NCBI GenBank assembly: GCA_025993015.1
Contig: DAJPFV010000001.1
Span: 62,001-126,000 of the forward strand
Reading direction: 5' to 3'
From: Coriobacteriaceae bacterium
Lineage (GTDB): Bacteria; Actinomycetota; Coriobacteriia; Coriobacteriales; Coriobacteriaceae
DNA: 64,000 nucleotides
In this document: positions 51,653 through 59,419 of the stretch, piece by piece
How the letters are laid out: each line of letters opens with the position of its first letter
Numbering within the stretch: position 1 is the stretch's first letter
Position numbers and translations under genes: made by a program
The notes under the pieces: model-generated
What the model was told of the DNA's origin: nothing
Databases searched by the model: none
What the model saw: only the letters and a program-made list of their open reading frames with translations

Positions 51653-52100
51653 CACCATCATCGACGAGACCGTCATCCTACGCTACCTGCTTGACGACGA
51701 CGAAGTCCTGTCACCGCGCGCCGCCAAGGTCATCGCCACGCGCACCGCTCGTGTCTATCCCGAAATCATCACGCGCGTCGTGGTCACGCTGCGCGACGTC
51801 TATAAGGTTCCCCGCGTTGAGATTGCTGCGGCCATGAAAAGGCTGCTCGATGACGTCATGGTCGACGAGCCCACCGTTGTCGCCCTTGCCGTCAAGCTCT
51901 TTGGCAAGACCCATATGGACTTTACCGACTGCCTCCTCGCAGCCCGAACCGCCATCTACAACGATGATGTCGTGAGCTTTGGCAAGCCGGTTATCCAAGG
52001 CATGATCGACTACCGCAATCAGCGCCAAAAAGTCGCCGACGCCCGCAATCACGCCACCGACAGAACCATCGACAAACTCCGCCACCGCCCCCGCAGCTAA
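51645..52100 (+). CDS. PIN-domain toxin
   Basis: A 151-residue putative ribonuclease. The first acidic residues lie in IIDETVILRYLLDDDE (residues 5-20), another in RVYPEIIT near 42, and KTHMDFTDCLLAARTAIYNDDVVSFGKP near 88-115 carries the remaining Asp residues. This matches VapC-like toxins. Pairing with a RelB/DinJ rather than a VapB antitoxin is a known mix in Actinobacteria. The basic C-terminal tail (RNHATDRTIDKLRHRPRS) is longer than usual. Confidence 0.82.
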   Translation: MSSTIIDETVILRYLLDDDEVLSPRAAKVIATRTARVYPEIITRVVVTLRDVYKVPRVEIAAAMKRLLDDVMVDEPTVVALAVKLFGKTHMDFTDCLLAARTAIYNDDVVSFGKPVIQGMIDYRNQRQKVADARNHATDRTIDKLRHRPRS

Positions 52101-52146
52101 TCGACAAACAGCGGCACCGCCCCGCCCCTCAACCCCATCCCCTCCT

Positions 52147-52216
52147 AAGTTGCGGTGAAATAGTTCCTATTTTTTGCCCTTCTGACGGCCATTTAGGAAC
52201 TATTTCACCGCAACTT
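52147..52216. repeat. TTGCGGTGAAATA hairpin element, copy 4
   Basis: Perfect 23-bp arms at 52147-52169 and 52194-52216, inner arm of the GTTCCT type, T-run after the right arm. It lies between the PIN-toxin gene and the next plus-strand gene, so it may also terminate. Confidence 0.9.
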
Positions 52217-52399
52217 TTTGTAAGGGCAGATTTCAACACCGCTGAAAGGCCCCTGACAACCGTTTACCGATATCTTTTGGTCGGGTCTAACCTTCTGAGC
52301 TGCGGCGTCAAGCTTTTGGTCAGCTCATGGCAAGGTTCAGCGAAATCAATATGCGATAGCGTGGTATCGTTCGCTCATCCTCGAGACATGGGGTCGCTA

Positions 52400-53395
52400 A
52401 TGGGTAAGGCCGATCACTGTTCCAAATCTCAGACAAGGCTTTTCTTCTCGGTATTCGGGGCCCATCATGACGGACGCTTGTTTATTGCCACCGAAAAATG
52501 GGACGAACGTTGTGCCTACTCGCTCATGCAAAAGCAAATGATCGTTCGACTCTATAACCACGTCTATGCCGACCCTGCATACTGGAATGACCTTGGTATA
52601 GAAGACCGCATTTTTCAGCTGGCATCCGCCATTGCGGTCGTTGAACCCGAAGCGGTATTTTGTGGGGCGACCGCGGCTCTGCTCTATGGTATCGGTTCGG
52701 CACACACACTTCTCGATAAGGTACAAGTTCTGTTGCCGCGAGCCACCAGGCGCGATACGTACGAATTCGTTGAGTATCGTCGCTGGCGGGCGGGCGAAGT
52801 GTGGCAGCTCGGTCCGTTTACGTTGACAGATCCGTACCGCACGGTGGTCGACATCGCCCGAACGAGCGCTTTCCGATATGCACTAGGCTATGTCGACGGG
52901 TTGGCTCGTGAGTACGGTGTCGAGCGTGAAGAATTGCGTGCATATGCACAAGCGAACTGCCGCGGACTGCATGGCATCGCACGCGCATTTGACGTTTTTG
53001 AACATATGGATGGCAGATCGGATAACGGTGGAGAATCCGAAGCACGGGCGGCAATGATTCTGGCGGGAGTTGCCACACCCGAACTTCAGGTTGAAATCAC
53101 TCGACCGGGAAACGCCGGCTATTATTTGGCAGATTACGGCTGGCAGATGCCAAACGGCTCTTGGATGCTGGCTGAGCTGCATGGACTAGGCAAGTTCGAG
53201 GACGAGTCCCAAAATGATCCGGAACATACTGCGGCAAAAACCTATCGAGCTGCCCTCATGCGCGACGCGAACCTGCGCGCCATGGGCCACAACGTCATTC
53301 ATTTCAAGCTCTCAGACACCTACGATGTCAAAGCATTCGGCTCCATGATGCGCGGCTACGGTATACCAACCACAAAACCCTACGCAGACTCCTGA
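52400..53395 (+). CDS. AbiEi/endonuclease-like protein of unknown role
   Basis: A 331-residue protein. The N-terminal two-thirds resemble AbiEi-type or transcriptional-regulator-like proteins found as single genes in Coriobacteriia (VEPEAVFCGATAALLYGIGS near residues 83-102, DPYRTVVDIARTSAF near 148). The C-terminal part (SEARAAMILAGVATPELQVE, then YLADYGWQMPNGSWMLAELHG) has the spacing of a Vsr/DUF559-like nuclease fold (E ... D ... E), with a late HNVIHFKLSD strand. A defence function is possible but not shown. Start at 52400 has GGGG six bases before; an ATG at 52388 is an alternative. Lower GC than its neighbours suggests transfer. Confidence 0.65.
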   Translation: MGKADHCSKSQTRLFFSVFGAHHDGRLFIATEKWDERCAYSLMQKQMIVRLYNHVYADPAYWNDLGIEDRIFQLASAIAVVEPEAVFCGATAALLYGIGSAHTLLDKVQVLLPRATRRDTYEFVEYRRWRAGEVWQLGPFTLTDPYRTVVDIARTSAFRYALGYVDGLAREYGVEREELRAYAQANCRGLHGIARAFDVFEHMDGRSDNGGESEARAAMILAGVATPELQVEITRPGNAGYYLADYGWQMPNGSWMLAELHGLGKFEDESQNDPEHTAAKTYRAALMRDANLRAMGHNVIHFKLSDTYDVKAFGSMMRGYGIPTTKPYADS

Positions 53396-53456
53396 CCGGC
53401 TGTCCTCATCTTCTCGATAACAGAACCCATCATCGACCCACCCCGCTCGGCCTCAA

Positions 53457-53527
53457 TAAGTTGCGGTGAAATAGTTCCTGGATAACAGCTTTTGCGGCTA
53501 ATCCAGGAACTATTTCACCGCAACTTA
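53457..53527. repeat. TTGCGGTGAAATA hairpin element, copy 5
   Basis: Perfect 27-bp arms at 53457-53483 and 53501-53527, the longest of the five copies, inner arm GTTCCTGGAT. It follows the AbiEi-like gene. The remaining 53528-53607 holds nothing else. Confidence 0.92.
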
Positions 53528-53607
53528 GGAGGGGATGTGGGGTCCCCGGCATGTATATGAAAACGGCTCTGGCACCAAATGGAGCCAGAGCCGTTAAAAC
53601 TATCCTA

Positions 53608-53681
53608 TGGAGCGGGCGACGGGAATCGAACCCGCGTCATCAGCTTGGAAGGCTGGGGTTCTACCATTGAACTACGCCCGC
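53608..53681 (-). tRNA. tRNA-Gly (UCC)
   Basis: Acceptor GCGGGCG/CGCCCGC, anticodon TCC between CAGC and GCTG, GGTTCGATTCC T-arm and encoded CCA on the minus strand. It is 6 bases from the next tRNA. Confidence 0.96.
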
Positions 53682-53687
53682 AAGATA

Positions 53688-53764
53688 TGGTCGGGACGAC
53701 AGGATTTGAACCTGCGACATCCTGCTCCCAAAGCAGGCGCGCTACCAAACTGCGCCACGTCCCG
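53688..53764 (-). tRNA. tRNA-Pro (UGG)
   Basis: Acceptor CGGGACG/CGTCCCG, anticodon TGG between CTGC and GCAG, GGTTCAAATCC T-arm and encoded CCA. Co-transcribed with tRNA-Gly. Confidence 0.96.
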
Positions 53765-53855
53765 AAGGTGTTGAGCAGCTAAGGTCTAAACCTTGCGTGT
53801 CCCAAAGCGAAGGAAATTATAGGGGAGACTCCCCGCCTGTGCAAGCGGCGATGTT

Positions 53856-55214
53856 CTAGCTCCTCGAATGTGCGACAAACCGGCTGTGGAGCAGACCAAT
53901 CACAAACGCCACCACGGCGAACGGCGCCCACGCGGCTCCAATGTCTGCCAGCGGCAACGCATCGAACGGCAGCCACGCGCCAGCAAAGAACGCATCGCGG
54001 ACCGAAGTGATTACGCTCTGCACCGCGACAACGCCGCCGACCCAAACCCACACCTGCGGATGCGCATCGCAAAAACCATGCACCAGGCCCATAAGCACCA
54101 GCACGATGGCGACGGGATACAGAGCGTTGAGCATGGGCACCGAGAACATGAGGATCATGTCGAGGCCCACGTTGGAGAGCACGCACGAAAACGCCGCGAA
54201 CACAAAGGCGAGAACCGCAAAGGGACGGCGCATGGCCTCCTCGGAAGCCTCCGCTCCCCCTTTAACCACATACGTCTCGCAGAAGTAACGCGAGCAGCAG
54301 CTGATGAGGCCGATGCACACGTTCATGCAGGCGAGGAAAAAGATTGCAAAGACCACGACCGTGCCGACAAGGCCAAAGTGCATGGAGGCAGAGCGGGCGA
54401 GGATGGCGGCGCCGTTAGTGGCATCGGGCATGACCGTGCCGAGCTGCATGCCGGCAAGCGCCAGGCCGCAGTAGATGACGGCCATGAGCACACCGGCGAT
54501 CACACCGGAGCGTGAAATCTCGAAGGCCACGCGCTTGTCATCGGTAACACCCAACTCGTGGATGGTCTCGGCAATGATGATGCCGAAGGCGAGCGACGCG
54601 AGCAGGTCCATGGTCTGATAGCCGGTCAGGAAGCCCTGCACGGCGGCGCCCGCATCGTAGGGAGCCTGAGGCGCGGCAGCCGGTCCCAGAGGCGAGATCG
54701 CGGCAGCACCCACGACCAGCACGATGAGCGCAATGAGCGCGGGGCCCGTAATGCGACCGAGTACGCGTGTGATGACACCCGGGCGCAGCGTGAGCGCAAA
54801 CGCGACCACGAAGAACCCGATGGCAAAGACCAGGCGAGCCGTGCCGAGCGAGACGCCCTCGGGCAGCAGCGGCACCAGCATCTCGAAGGCCGTGGAGCTC
54901 GTGCGCGGAATGGCCAGGCACGGGCCGATGGCCAGATACACCGCCGCGACAAAGAACTCACCAAACTTGGGGTGCACGCGGCCGGCAAGCTCGCGCGCCG
55001 TTCCAGCAAGCGCCACGGCGATAAAACCCATGACGGGCAGGCCGATGGCGGCAATCAGAAAGCCGAGCATGGCGACCGGCGTGGCAGAACCTGCCTGCAG
55101 CGCCAGCAGCGGCGGAATAATGAGGTTGCCGGCGCCAAAGAGCATCGAGAACAGGGCGATGCCGACGGTGACGACATGGTCGGAGCGCAGACCGCGCGGG
55201 GCGGATGAAGCCAT
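53856..55214 (-). CDS. brnQ: branched-chain amino acid carrier, BrnQ/LIV-II family
   Basis: A 452-residue, 12-helix inner-membrane symporter for leucine, isoleucine and valine. The signature IALFSMLFGAGNLIIPPLLALQAGS lies at residues 18-42, and GFLTGYQTMDLLASLAFGIII near 190-210 is strongly conserved. Start MASSAPRGLRSD at 55214 follows GAAAGGTGGTCCC; the frame is open to 55271 over a terminator and so is not coding there. It is probably transcribed on its own. Confidence 0.93.
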   Translation of the reverse strand: MASSAPRGLRSDHVVTVGIALFSMLFGAGNLIIPPLLALQAGSATPVAMLGFLIAAIGLPVMGFIAVALAGTARELAGRVHPKFGEFFVAAVYLAIGPCLAIPRTSSTAFEMLVPLLPEGVSLGTARLVFAIGFFVVAFALTLRPGVITRVLGRITGPALIALIVLVVGAAAISPLGPAAAPQAPYDAGAAVQGFLTGYQTMDLLASLAFGIIIAETIHELGVTDDKRVAFEISRSGVIAGVLMAVIYCGLALAGMQLGTVMPDATNGAAILARSASMHFGLVGTVVVFAIFFLACMNVCIGLISCCSRYFCETYVVKGGAEASEEAMRRPFAVLAFVFAAFSCVLSNVGLDMILMFSVPMLNALYPVAIVLVLMGLVHGFCDAHPQVWVWVGGVVAVQSVITSVRDAFFAGAWLPFDALPLADIGAAWAPFAVVAFVIGLLHSRFVAHSRS

Positions 55215-55242
55215 GGGACCACCTTTCGGGTCGAAACAAAAA

Positions 55243-55268
55243 CGGGACGGGCAAAAACACCCGTCCCG
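55243..55268 (-). terminator. terminator of the selD-yedF cluster
   Basis: CGGGACGGG / CCCGTCCCG, an 8-base loop, then a T-run (55242-55236) on the minus strand, 15 bases after the desulfurase-like gene. Confidence 0.85.
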
Positions 55269-55282
55269 CAAGTATATACGCT

Positions 55283-56422
55283 CTAGCAGGCTAAATCGCG
55301 CAAAGCGTCAATCGCGGTGTCGACTTCCTCGTCCGTGTTGAAATACCCAAACGAGAAGCGGACGACGCCCTGGCGCTCGGTCCCCAGCGCACGGTGCATG
55401 AGCGGGGCGCAATGGGCGCCGGGGCGCGTCGCAATCCCCCACCCTTGCATGAGCGCATCCGAGATCTCGGCAGAGTCGATATCGCCTACGTTGAGTGAGA
55501 CGATCGCCGAGCGCACGGGCCGGTCAAACGCACCGTAGAGCGCAATGCCGGGGATTTCGCGCACACCGGCAAGAAAGCGATCAGCGAGCGCACGCTCGCG
55601 GGAAGCAATCGCCTCGACCCCGCCTTGCGCCTCGATATAGTCAAGGCCGGCAGAAAGGCCCGCGATGCCGTGGCCGTTGAGCGTGCCCGCCTCAAGGCGC
55701 GTGGGCCACTCAAGCGGCTGCAACGCATCGAAACTGTGCACGCCCGTGCCGCCCATGGCCCACGGCGCCACGTCAATGCCCTCTGCCACGGCCAGGCCGC
55801 CGGTCCCCTGCGGACCCATGAGCCCCTTGTGGCCGGTAAAGCACACCACGTCGAGCCCCATGGCCTGCATATCGATATGCGCCGTGCCGGCAGACTGCGA
55901 GGCATCGACGATCACGAGCGCGCCGGCCGCATGGGCCATGACAGCCACGCGCGCAATGTCGACCTCATTGCCGGTCACATTGGAGGCGTGCGTCACCACC
56001 ACAGCACGCGTGGCCGGCGTGACCAACCGCTCGAGCTCGTCATAGTCGAGCACGCCGTTCGCGTCGCAGCCCGTATGCTCAACGGTAACACCCTGCTCTG
56101 CCGCCAAGCGGTTGAGCGGACGTAGCACCGAGTTGTGCTCAAGCACCGTCGTGACCACGCGGTCGCCGGGGCGCACCACGCCATTGATAACGGTGTTGAG
56201 CGCCGCGGTGGAGTTGGGCGTAAAACACACATGGTCCGCCCTCGGGCAACCCAAAAGGCGCGCGAGCTTGGCACGGCAAGCGTGAATCGTACGAGCGGCA
56301 TCGAGGGGACCCGACGTGGCGCCGCGCCCGGCATTGCCGAGCGAGCACATCGCCTGCGTCACGGCATCGATGACCGTCTGCGGCTTGTGCATGGTCGTCG
56401 CCGCGTTATCCAGATAGATCAT
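55283..56422 (-). CDS. cysteine desulfurase/selenocysteine lyase-like aminotransferase
   Basis: A 379-residue fold-type I PLP enzyme. IYLDNAATTMHKPQTV opens the protein; CFTPNSTAALNTVINGVV near 65-82, VTHASNVTGNEVDIA near 140-154 and the PLP lysine in VCFTGHKGLMGPQGTGGLAV near 191-210 follow. The region near 330 has GIATRPGAHCAPLMHR with the catalytic Cys. It belongs to the branch of desulfurases found with DUF3343, YedF and SelD. In that setting it probably mobilises selenium or sulfur for selenophosphate synthesis. Its start overlaps the DUF3343 stop (ATGA). Confidence 0.88.
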   Translation of the reverse strand: MIYLDNAATTMHKPQTVIDAVTQAMCSLGNAGRGATSGPLDAARTIHACRAKLARLLGCPRADHVCFTPNSTAALNTVINGVVRPGDRVVTTVLEHNSVLRPLNRLAAEQGVTVEHTGCDANGVLDYDELERLVTPATRAVVVTHASNVTGNEVDIARVAVMAHAAGALVIVDASQSAGTAHIDMQAMGLDVVCFTGHKGLMGPQGTGGLAVAEGIDVAPWAMGGTGVHSFDALQPLEWPTRLEAGTLNGHGIAGLSAGLDYIEAQGGVEAIASRERALADRFLAGVREIPGIALYGAFDRPVRSAIVSLNVGDIDSAEISDALMQGWGIATRPGAHCAPLMHRALGTERQGVVRFSFGYFNTDEEVDTAIDALRDLAC

Positions 56423-56670
56423 CGCACGACCTCCCACATATCAATCACGGTATAGCCCTCGGTGGGAACACCCGCCTCGGCGAGTTCGCCGCGCAGCAGT
56501 TCCTCATCGACAGGCAACGCCTTCCACGCCAAACCGCAGCCGGCAGCGACCTCCCCGGGCACGGGAATCGTCCGCCCGGGAAGACCGCGCTCGATGCACA
56601 GGGACTCGCAACCCATGGCGGCCGCCGTGGTGGGAAACGTGATGACAAGCGCCGGGCGCTTCTCCCTCAT
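56419..56670 (-). CDS. DUF3343 protein, putative Se/S carrier
   Basis: A small protein of 83 residues with the DUF3343 pattern: ALVITFPTTAAAMGCESLCI near residues 8-27 and GRTIPVPGEVAAGCGLAWKA near 33-52 with the conserved Cys. It lacks the Cys-rich N-terminus of its paralogue at 28424. It sits between yedF and the desulfurase-like gene with overlapping or short gaps, which supports a role in selenium handling. Start at 56670 has GGAG five bases before. Confidence 0.82.
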   Translation of the reverse strand: MREKRPALVITFPTTAAAMGCESLCIERGLPGRTIPVPGEVAAGCGLAWKALPVDEELLRGELAEAGVPTEGYTVIDMWEVVR

Positions 56671-56689
56671 GGCAACTCCAACCAATACG

Positions 56690-57316
56690 CTACGGGCGCA
56701 CGACGCGCACGGCCTGCTCCATCTTCTCCACGATCACGTACATGTTGGTGACCTCGCCCACCGCAAGCTGGTCCTTAATGCCAAAGTGGTCCAGGCAGGT
56801 ACCGCAGGTGAGAATCTCGACACCCTGCTCCGCCAAGCCCTTCAGGTCATCGAGCACCGGCGAGCCCTCGACGGTGAGCTTGGCACCGCCGTTGTAAAAC
56901 AGCATAGTCGCGGGCAGCTCCTCCTGCTGCGTCACGGCAAAGATGAAGGCCTTCATGAGCTTGTGGCCCAGCTCATCGTCGCCGCGGCCCATGCAGTCGG
57001 TGTAGACGGAAATGACGAGCTTGCCCTTGCCGGCGCTGGCATTACAGAAGACAGCGCCATCCTGCTCGGGATCGGCCACGGCAACGGCGCCAGAGGTCGC
57101 CACGGTCACGTGCCACTCGGCGTCAGAAACCTTCTCGACCGAGGCCGTGCAGCCTTTCTCCTGCGCCATCTTGGAAATGTTCTTGACGGCGGTCTCGTTG
57201 TCGACCGAGGTCACCACGGCACCCTCGCCATCAAGCTGTTTGAGCGCCTTAAGCGTCTTGACGACGGGCAGCGGGCAGGCATCGCCCATGGCATTGACTT
57301 CAATTTTGGTAGACAT
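56690..57316 (-). CDS. yedF: selenium metabolism protein YedF
   Basis: A 208-residue two-domain protein. Residues 1-75 are a TusA/SirA-like domain with the CPLP motif (VNAMGDACPLPVVKTLKALK); residues 100-208 are a DsrE-like domain with LTCGTCLDHFGIKDQLAVGE near 166-185. This fusion is the selenium-linked YedF family. It lies directly downstream of selD and upstream of DUF3343 and the desulfurase, forming a four-gene selenium operon. The start MSTKIEVN at 57316 follows a GAAAGG-type site. Confidence 0.92.
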   Translation of the reverse strand: MSTKIEVNAMGDACPLPVVKTLKALKQLDGEGAVVTSVDNETAVKNISKMAQEKGCTASVEKVSDAEWHVTVATSGAVAVADPEQDGAVFCNASAGKGKLVISVYTDCMGRGDDELGHKLMKAFIFAVTQQEELPATMLFYNGGAKLTVEGSPVLDDLKGLAEQGVEILTCGTCLDHFGIKDQLAVGEVTNMYVIVEKMEQAVRVVRP

Positions 57317-57373
57317 AGTTTTTCCTTTCGAATAAATCGTTTTAGAGCGGTACATAGCTCAATAAACGTGTCG

Positions 57374-58423
57374 TTAACGGACAACGTGGACGGCAGGACC
57401 GCCTGGCACCGGCTCACACACGCGACCGACGGCGGCGGCAATACGTCCTTCGGCATGCAGACGGCGCGCAAGCTCATCCACATCGGCGGCAGGCGCCGCG
57501 ATGAGCAAACCGCCCGAGGTCTGCGGATCGTACAGCGCGTCGAGCATGCCCGGCTCCAGGTCTTCGTCGGCCGTCACGCGCGGGCCAAAGAAGTCCTGGT
57601 TACGGTAGGAGCCCGCGGGGATAATGCCCAGACGCGCCATGTCGAGCACCTGGTCAAAGAGCGGCACCGCCCCCGACGCAAGCTCAATCTGCACGCCAGA
57701 GCCCTCGGCCATCTCGCACGCATGCCCGATCAGGCCAAAGCCCGTAATGTCGGTGCAGCCGTGAAGTTCGAGCCCCTCGGCCAAACGGATCGGGGCCTCG
57801 TTGAGGGTGCGCATAGAATCAAACATCCGGCTGGCCTCGTCCTGCTCGATAAGCTCGCCCTTAATGGCCGTGGTGATGATGCCCGAGCCGATCGCCTTGG
57901 TCAGCAGCAGGACATCGCCCACGTGCGCGCCGCTGTTGGCGAGCATGCGGTCGAGCGCGACAAAGCCGCTCACAGACAAGCCGTACTTGGGCTCGTCGTC
58001 GTTGATGGTGTGACCGCCCGCGATGGAGCAACCCGCCTCGACGCACTTGTCGGCGCCGCCCGCCAGAATCTGGCCGGCAACCTCAACGCCCAGGCAACTG
58101 GGTATGCAGAGCAGGTTCATGGCATGGCTCGGTCGTCCACCCATGGCGTAGATGTCCGACAGCGAGTTGGCCGCGGCAATCTGGCCAAACAGGAACGGGT
58201 CGTCGACCATCGGTGGAAAGAAGTCGATGGACTGCACGAGCCCCAGGTTCTCCCCTACGCGAAAGACGCTCGCATCGTCGGAGGTATCGAACCCCACGAG
58301 CAAGTTGTCGTTATGCACATTGGGTAAATCGCCCAGGACCTGGGCGAGGGCTCCGGGAGCCAACTTAGCGGCTCAACCGCTCGCGGCCGTCATAGACGTG
58401 AGCCTAATCTGATCGTCAGCCAT
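57374..58423 (-). CDS. selD: selenide, water dikinase SelD, itself a selenoprotein
   Basis: SelD makes selenophosphate from selenide and ATP. Read normally, an ORF starts only at a TTG at 58363 and lacks the active-site residue. Reading an in-frame TGA at 58375-58373 as selenocysteine extends the protein to an ATG at 58423 with a strong GAGAGGAGGTATCG site. It then begins MADDQIRLTSMTAASG-Sec-AAKLAPGALAQVL, which is the family's active-site (C/U)xxK motif. The product is 349 residues. Later family segments include VGFDTSDDASVF near 55, QSIDFFPPMVDDPFLFGQIAAANSLSD near 75 and the GHTINDDEPKYGLSV stretch near 145. First gene of the selD-yedF-DUF3343-desulfurase operon. Confidence 0.94.
58349..58375 (-). 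promoter_or_regulatory. UGA codon and candidate SECIS of selD
   Basis: Eleven bases after the TGA lies GGCTC-CCG-GAGCC, a 5-bp stem. The 11-base spacing equals that in fdhF. A second, stronger stem (TCGCCCAG/CTGGGCGA) follows at 58348-58330 with GTC in its loop and might be the true SelB site. Confidence 0.6.
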
Positions 58424-58458
58424 CGATACCTCCTCTCATCGGGCAATCATTTTCTCCC

Positions 58459-58464
58459 AGTATA
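58459..58464 (-). promoter_or_regulatory. candidate -10 box of the selD operon
   Basis: TATACT on the minus strand, about 40 bases before the selD ATG. No clear -35 is visible. Confidence 0.3.
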
Positions 58465-58493
58465 CGCATGAATGCGAGCCTGCGACGGATGCA

Positions 58494-59258
58494 TTAATTG
58501 AGCGCCCGTGCGCGAATCGCCGCGCCGATGGCGCCAGCAAAGCGGGCCTGGGGCGACGTAGTCACTGGTGACCCCAGCAGCGCGGCCAACCGCTCCACAA
58601 CGTAGGTGTTCTCGCACAGACCTCCCGTCAGGTAGTACGGAGCACCCTCCGCCTGCCCGGCCATAGTCGCCACACGCGACACGACGCTTTCGATCACGCC
58701 ACGCGCAATGTTCTCGCGCGGCTCACCGCGACCGATCAGGCTGATGACCTCGCTTTCGGCAAACACGGTGCACATGCTGGATATCTTGGTGGGCTCGCCG
58801 GAACGCGCAAGGTCGGCCATCTGCTGCTGGGTAATGCCCAGGCGGTCGGCCATGATCTCCAGAAAGCGCCCCGTGCCGGCGGCGCACTTGTCGTTCATGG
58901 CGAACTTGGCCACGCGGCCGCCCTTGATCGTAATGACCTTAGTGTCCTGACCACCCACATCGATCACGGTACCGTGATCGCCAAACAGGCGCACGGCACC
59001 GGTACCGTGGCAGGTGATCTCGGTCACGACCTTGTGCGCATAGGGCACGGCGACACGGCCGTAGCCAGTCGCGACCACGCGAACATCGTCACCCGTCAGG
59101 TCATAACCCGCCGCTGCCAGTGCCTCGCGCAACCGCTCGGAAGCATCGACCGAGGAGAACCCGGTTGGCTGCACGCACGTCCACGCCACCGAACCCTCCC
59201 CGTCGACCACAGCAGCCTTAGCCGCCGTAGACCCGATATCGATCCCGATCCCTATCAT
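58494..59258 (-). CDS. acyl-CoA dehydratase activase (HgdC-like ATPase)
   Basis: A 254-residue ASKHA-fold ATPase with one [4Fe-4S] cluster shared by a dimer. GIGIDIGSTAAKAAVVDG at residues 3-20 is the phosphate-binding loop, VIDVGGQDTKVITIKGG near 94-110 the second, and the cluster cysteines lie in NDKCAAGTGRFLE near 122-134 and SSMCTVFAESEV near 159-170. It would drive low-potential electrons into the double-cubane proteins encoded just upstream. It follows them in the same orientation after a structured element. Confidence 0.92.
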   Translation of the reverse strand: MIGIGIDIGSTAAKAAVVDGEGSVAWTCVQPTGFSSVDASERLREALAAAGYDLTGDDVRVVATGYGRVAVPYAHKVVTEITCHGTGAVRLFGDHGTVIDVGGQDTKVITIKGGRVAKFAMNDKCAAGTGRFLEIMADRLGITQQQMADLARSGEPTKISSMCTVFAESEVISLIGRGEPRENIARGVIESVVSRVATMAGQAEGAPYYLTGGLCENTYVVERLAALLGSPVTTSPQARFAGAIGAAIRARALN

Positions 59259-59310
59259 GGCTCTCTCCCAATCTAAACATCAAAGGTAACGGCGCGTTCA
59301 GGCGCCTTAG

Positions 59311-59419
59311 CTCTAGGTTTCTCAGGTGCCGGAGATTGCCCCGAAAGAGGAGCGCAGCGTACTTTGGGTACGCAAGCGACGGTTTGAGGGGCAAAATCCG
59401 GTGCCTGAGAAACCTAGAG
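59311..59419 (-). repeat. structured intercistronic element, copy A
   Basis: Arms 59311-59342 and 59388-59419 pair over about 32 bases, including two adjacent G-U type pairs at GGTGCC. The cap carries GAAAGAGGAG, a hairpin GCGTACTTTGGGTACGC, then AAGCGACGGTTTGA. The outer right arm includes the stop codon of the preceding gene (59414-59416). Copy B at 60616 has the same cap but different arm ends. Confidence 0.8.
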
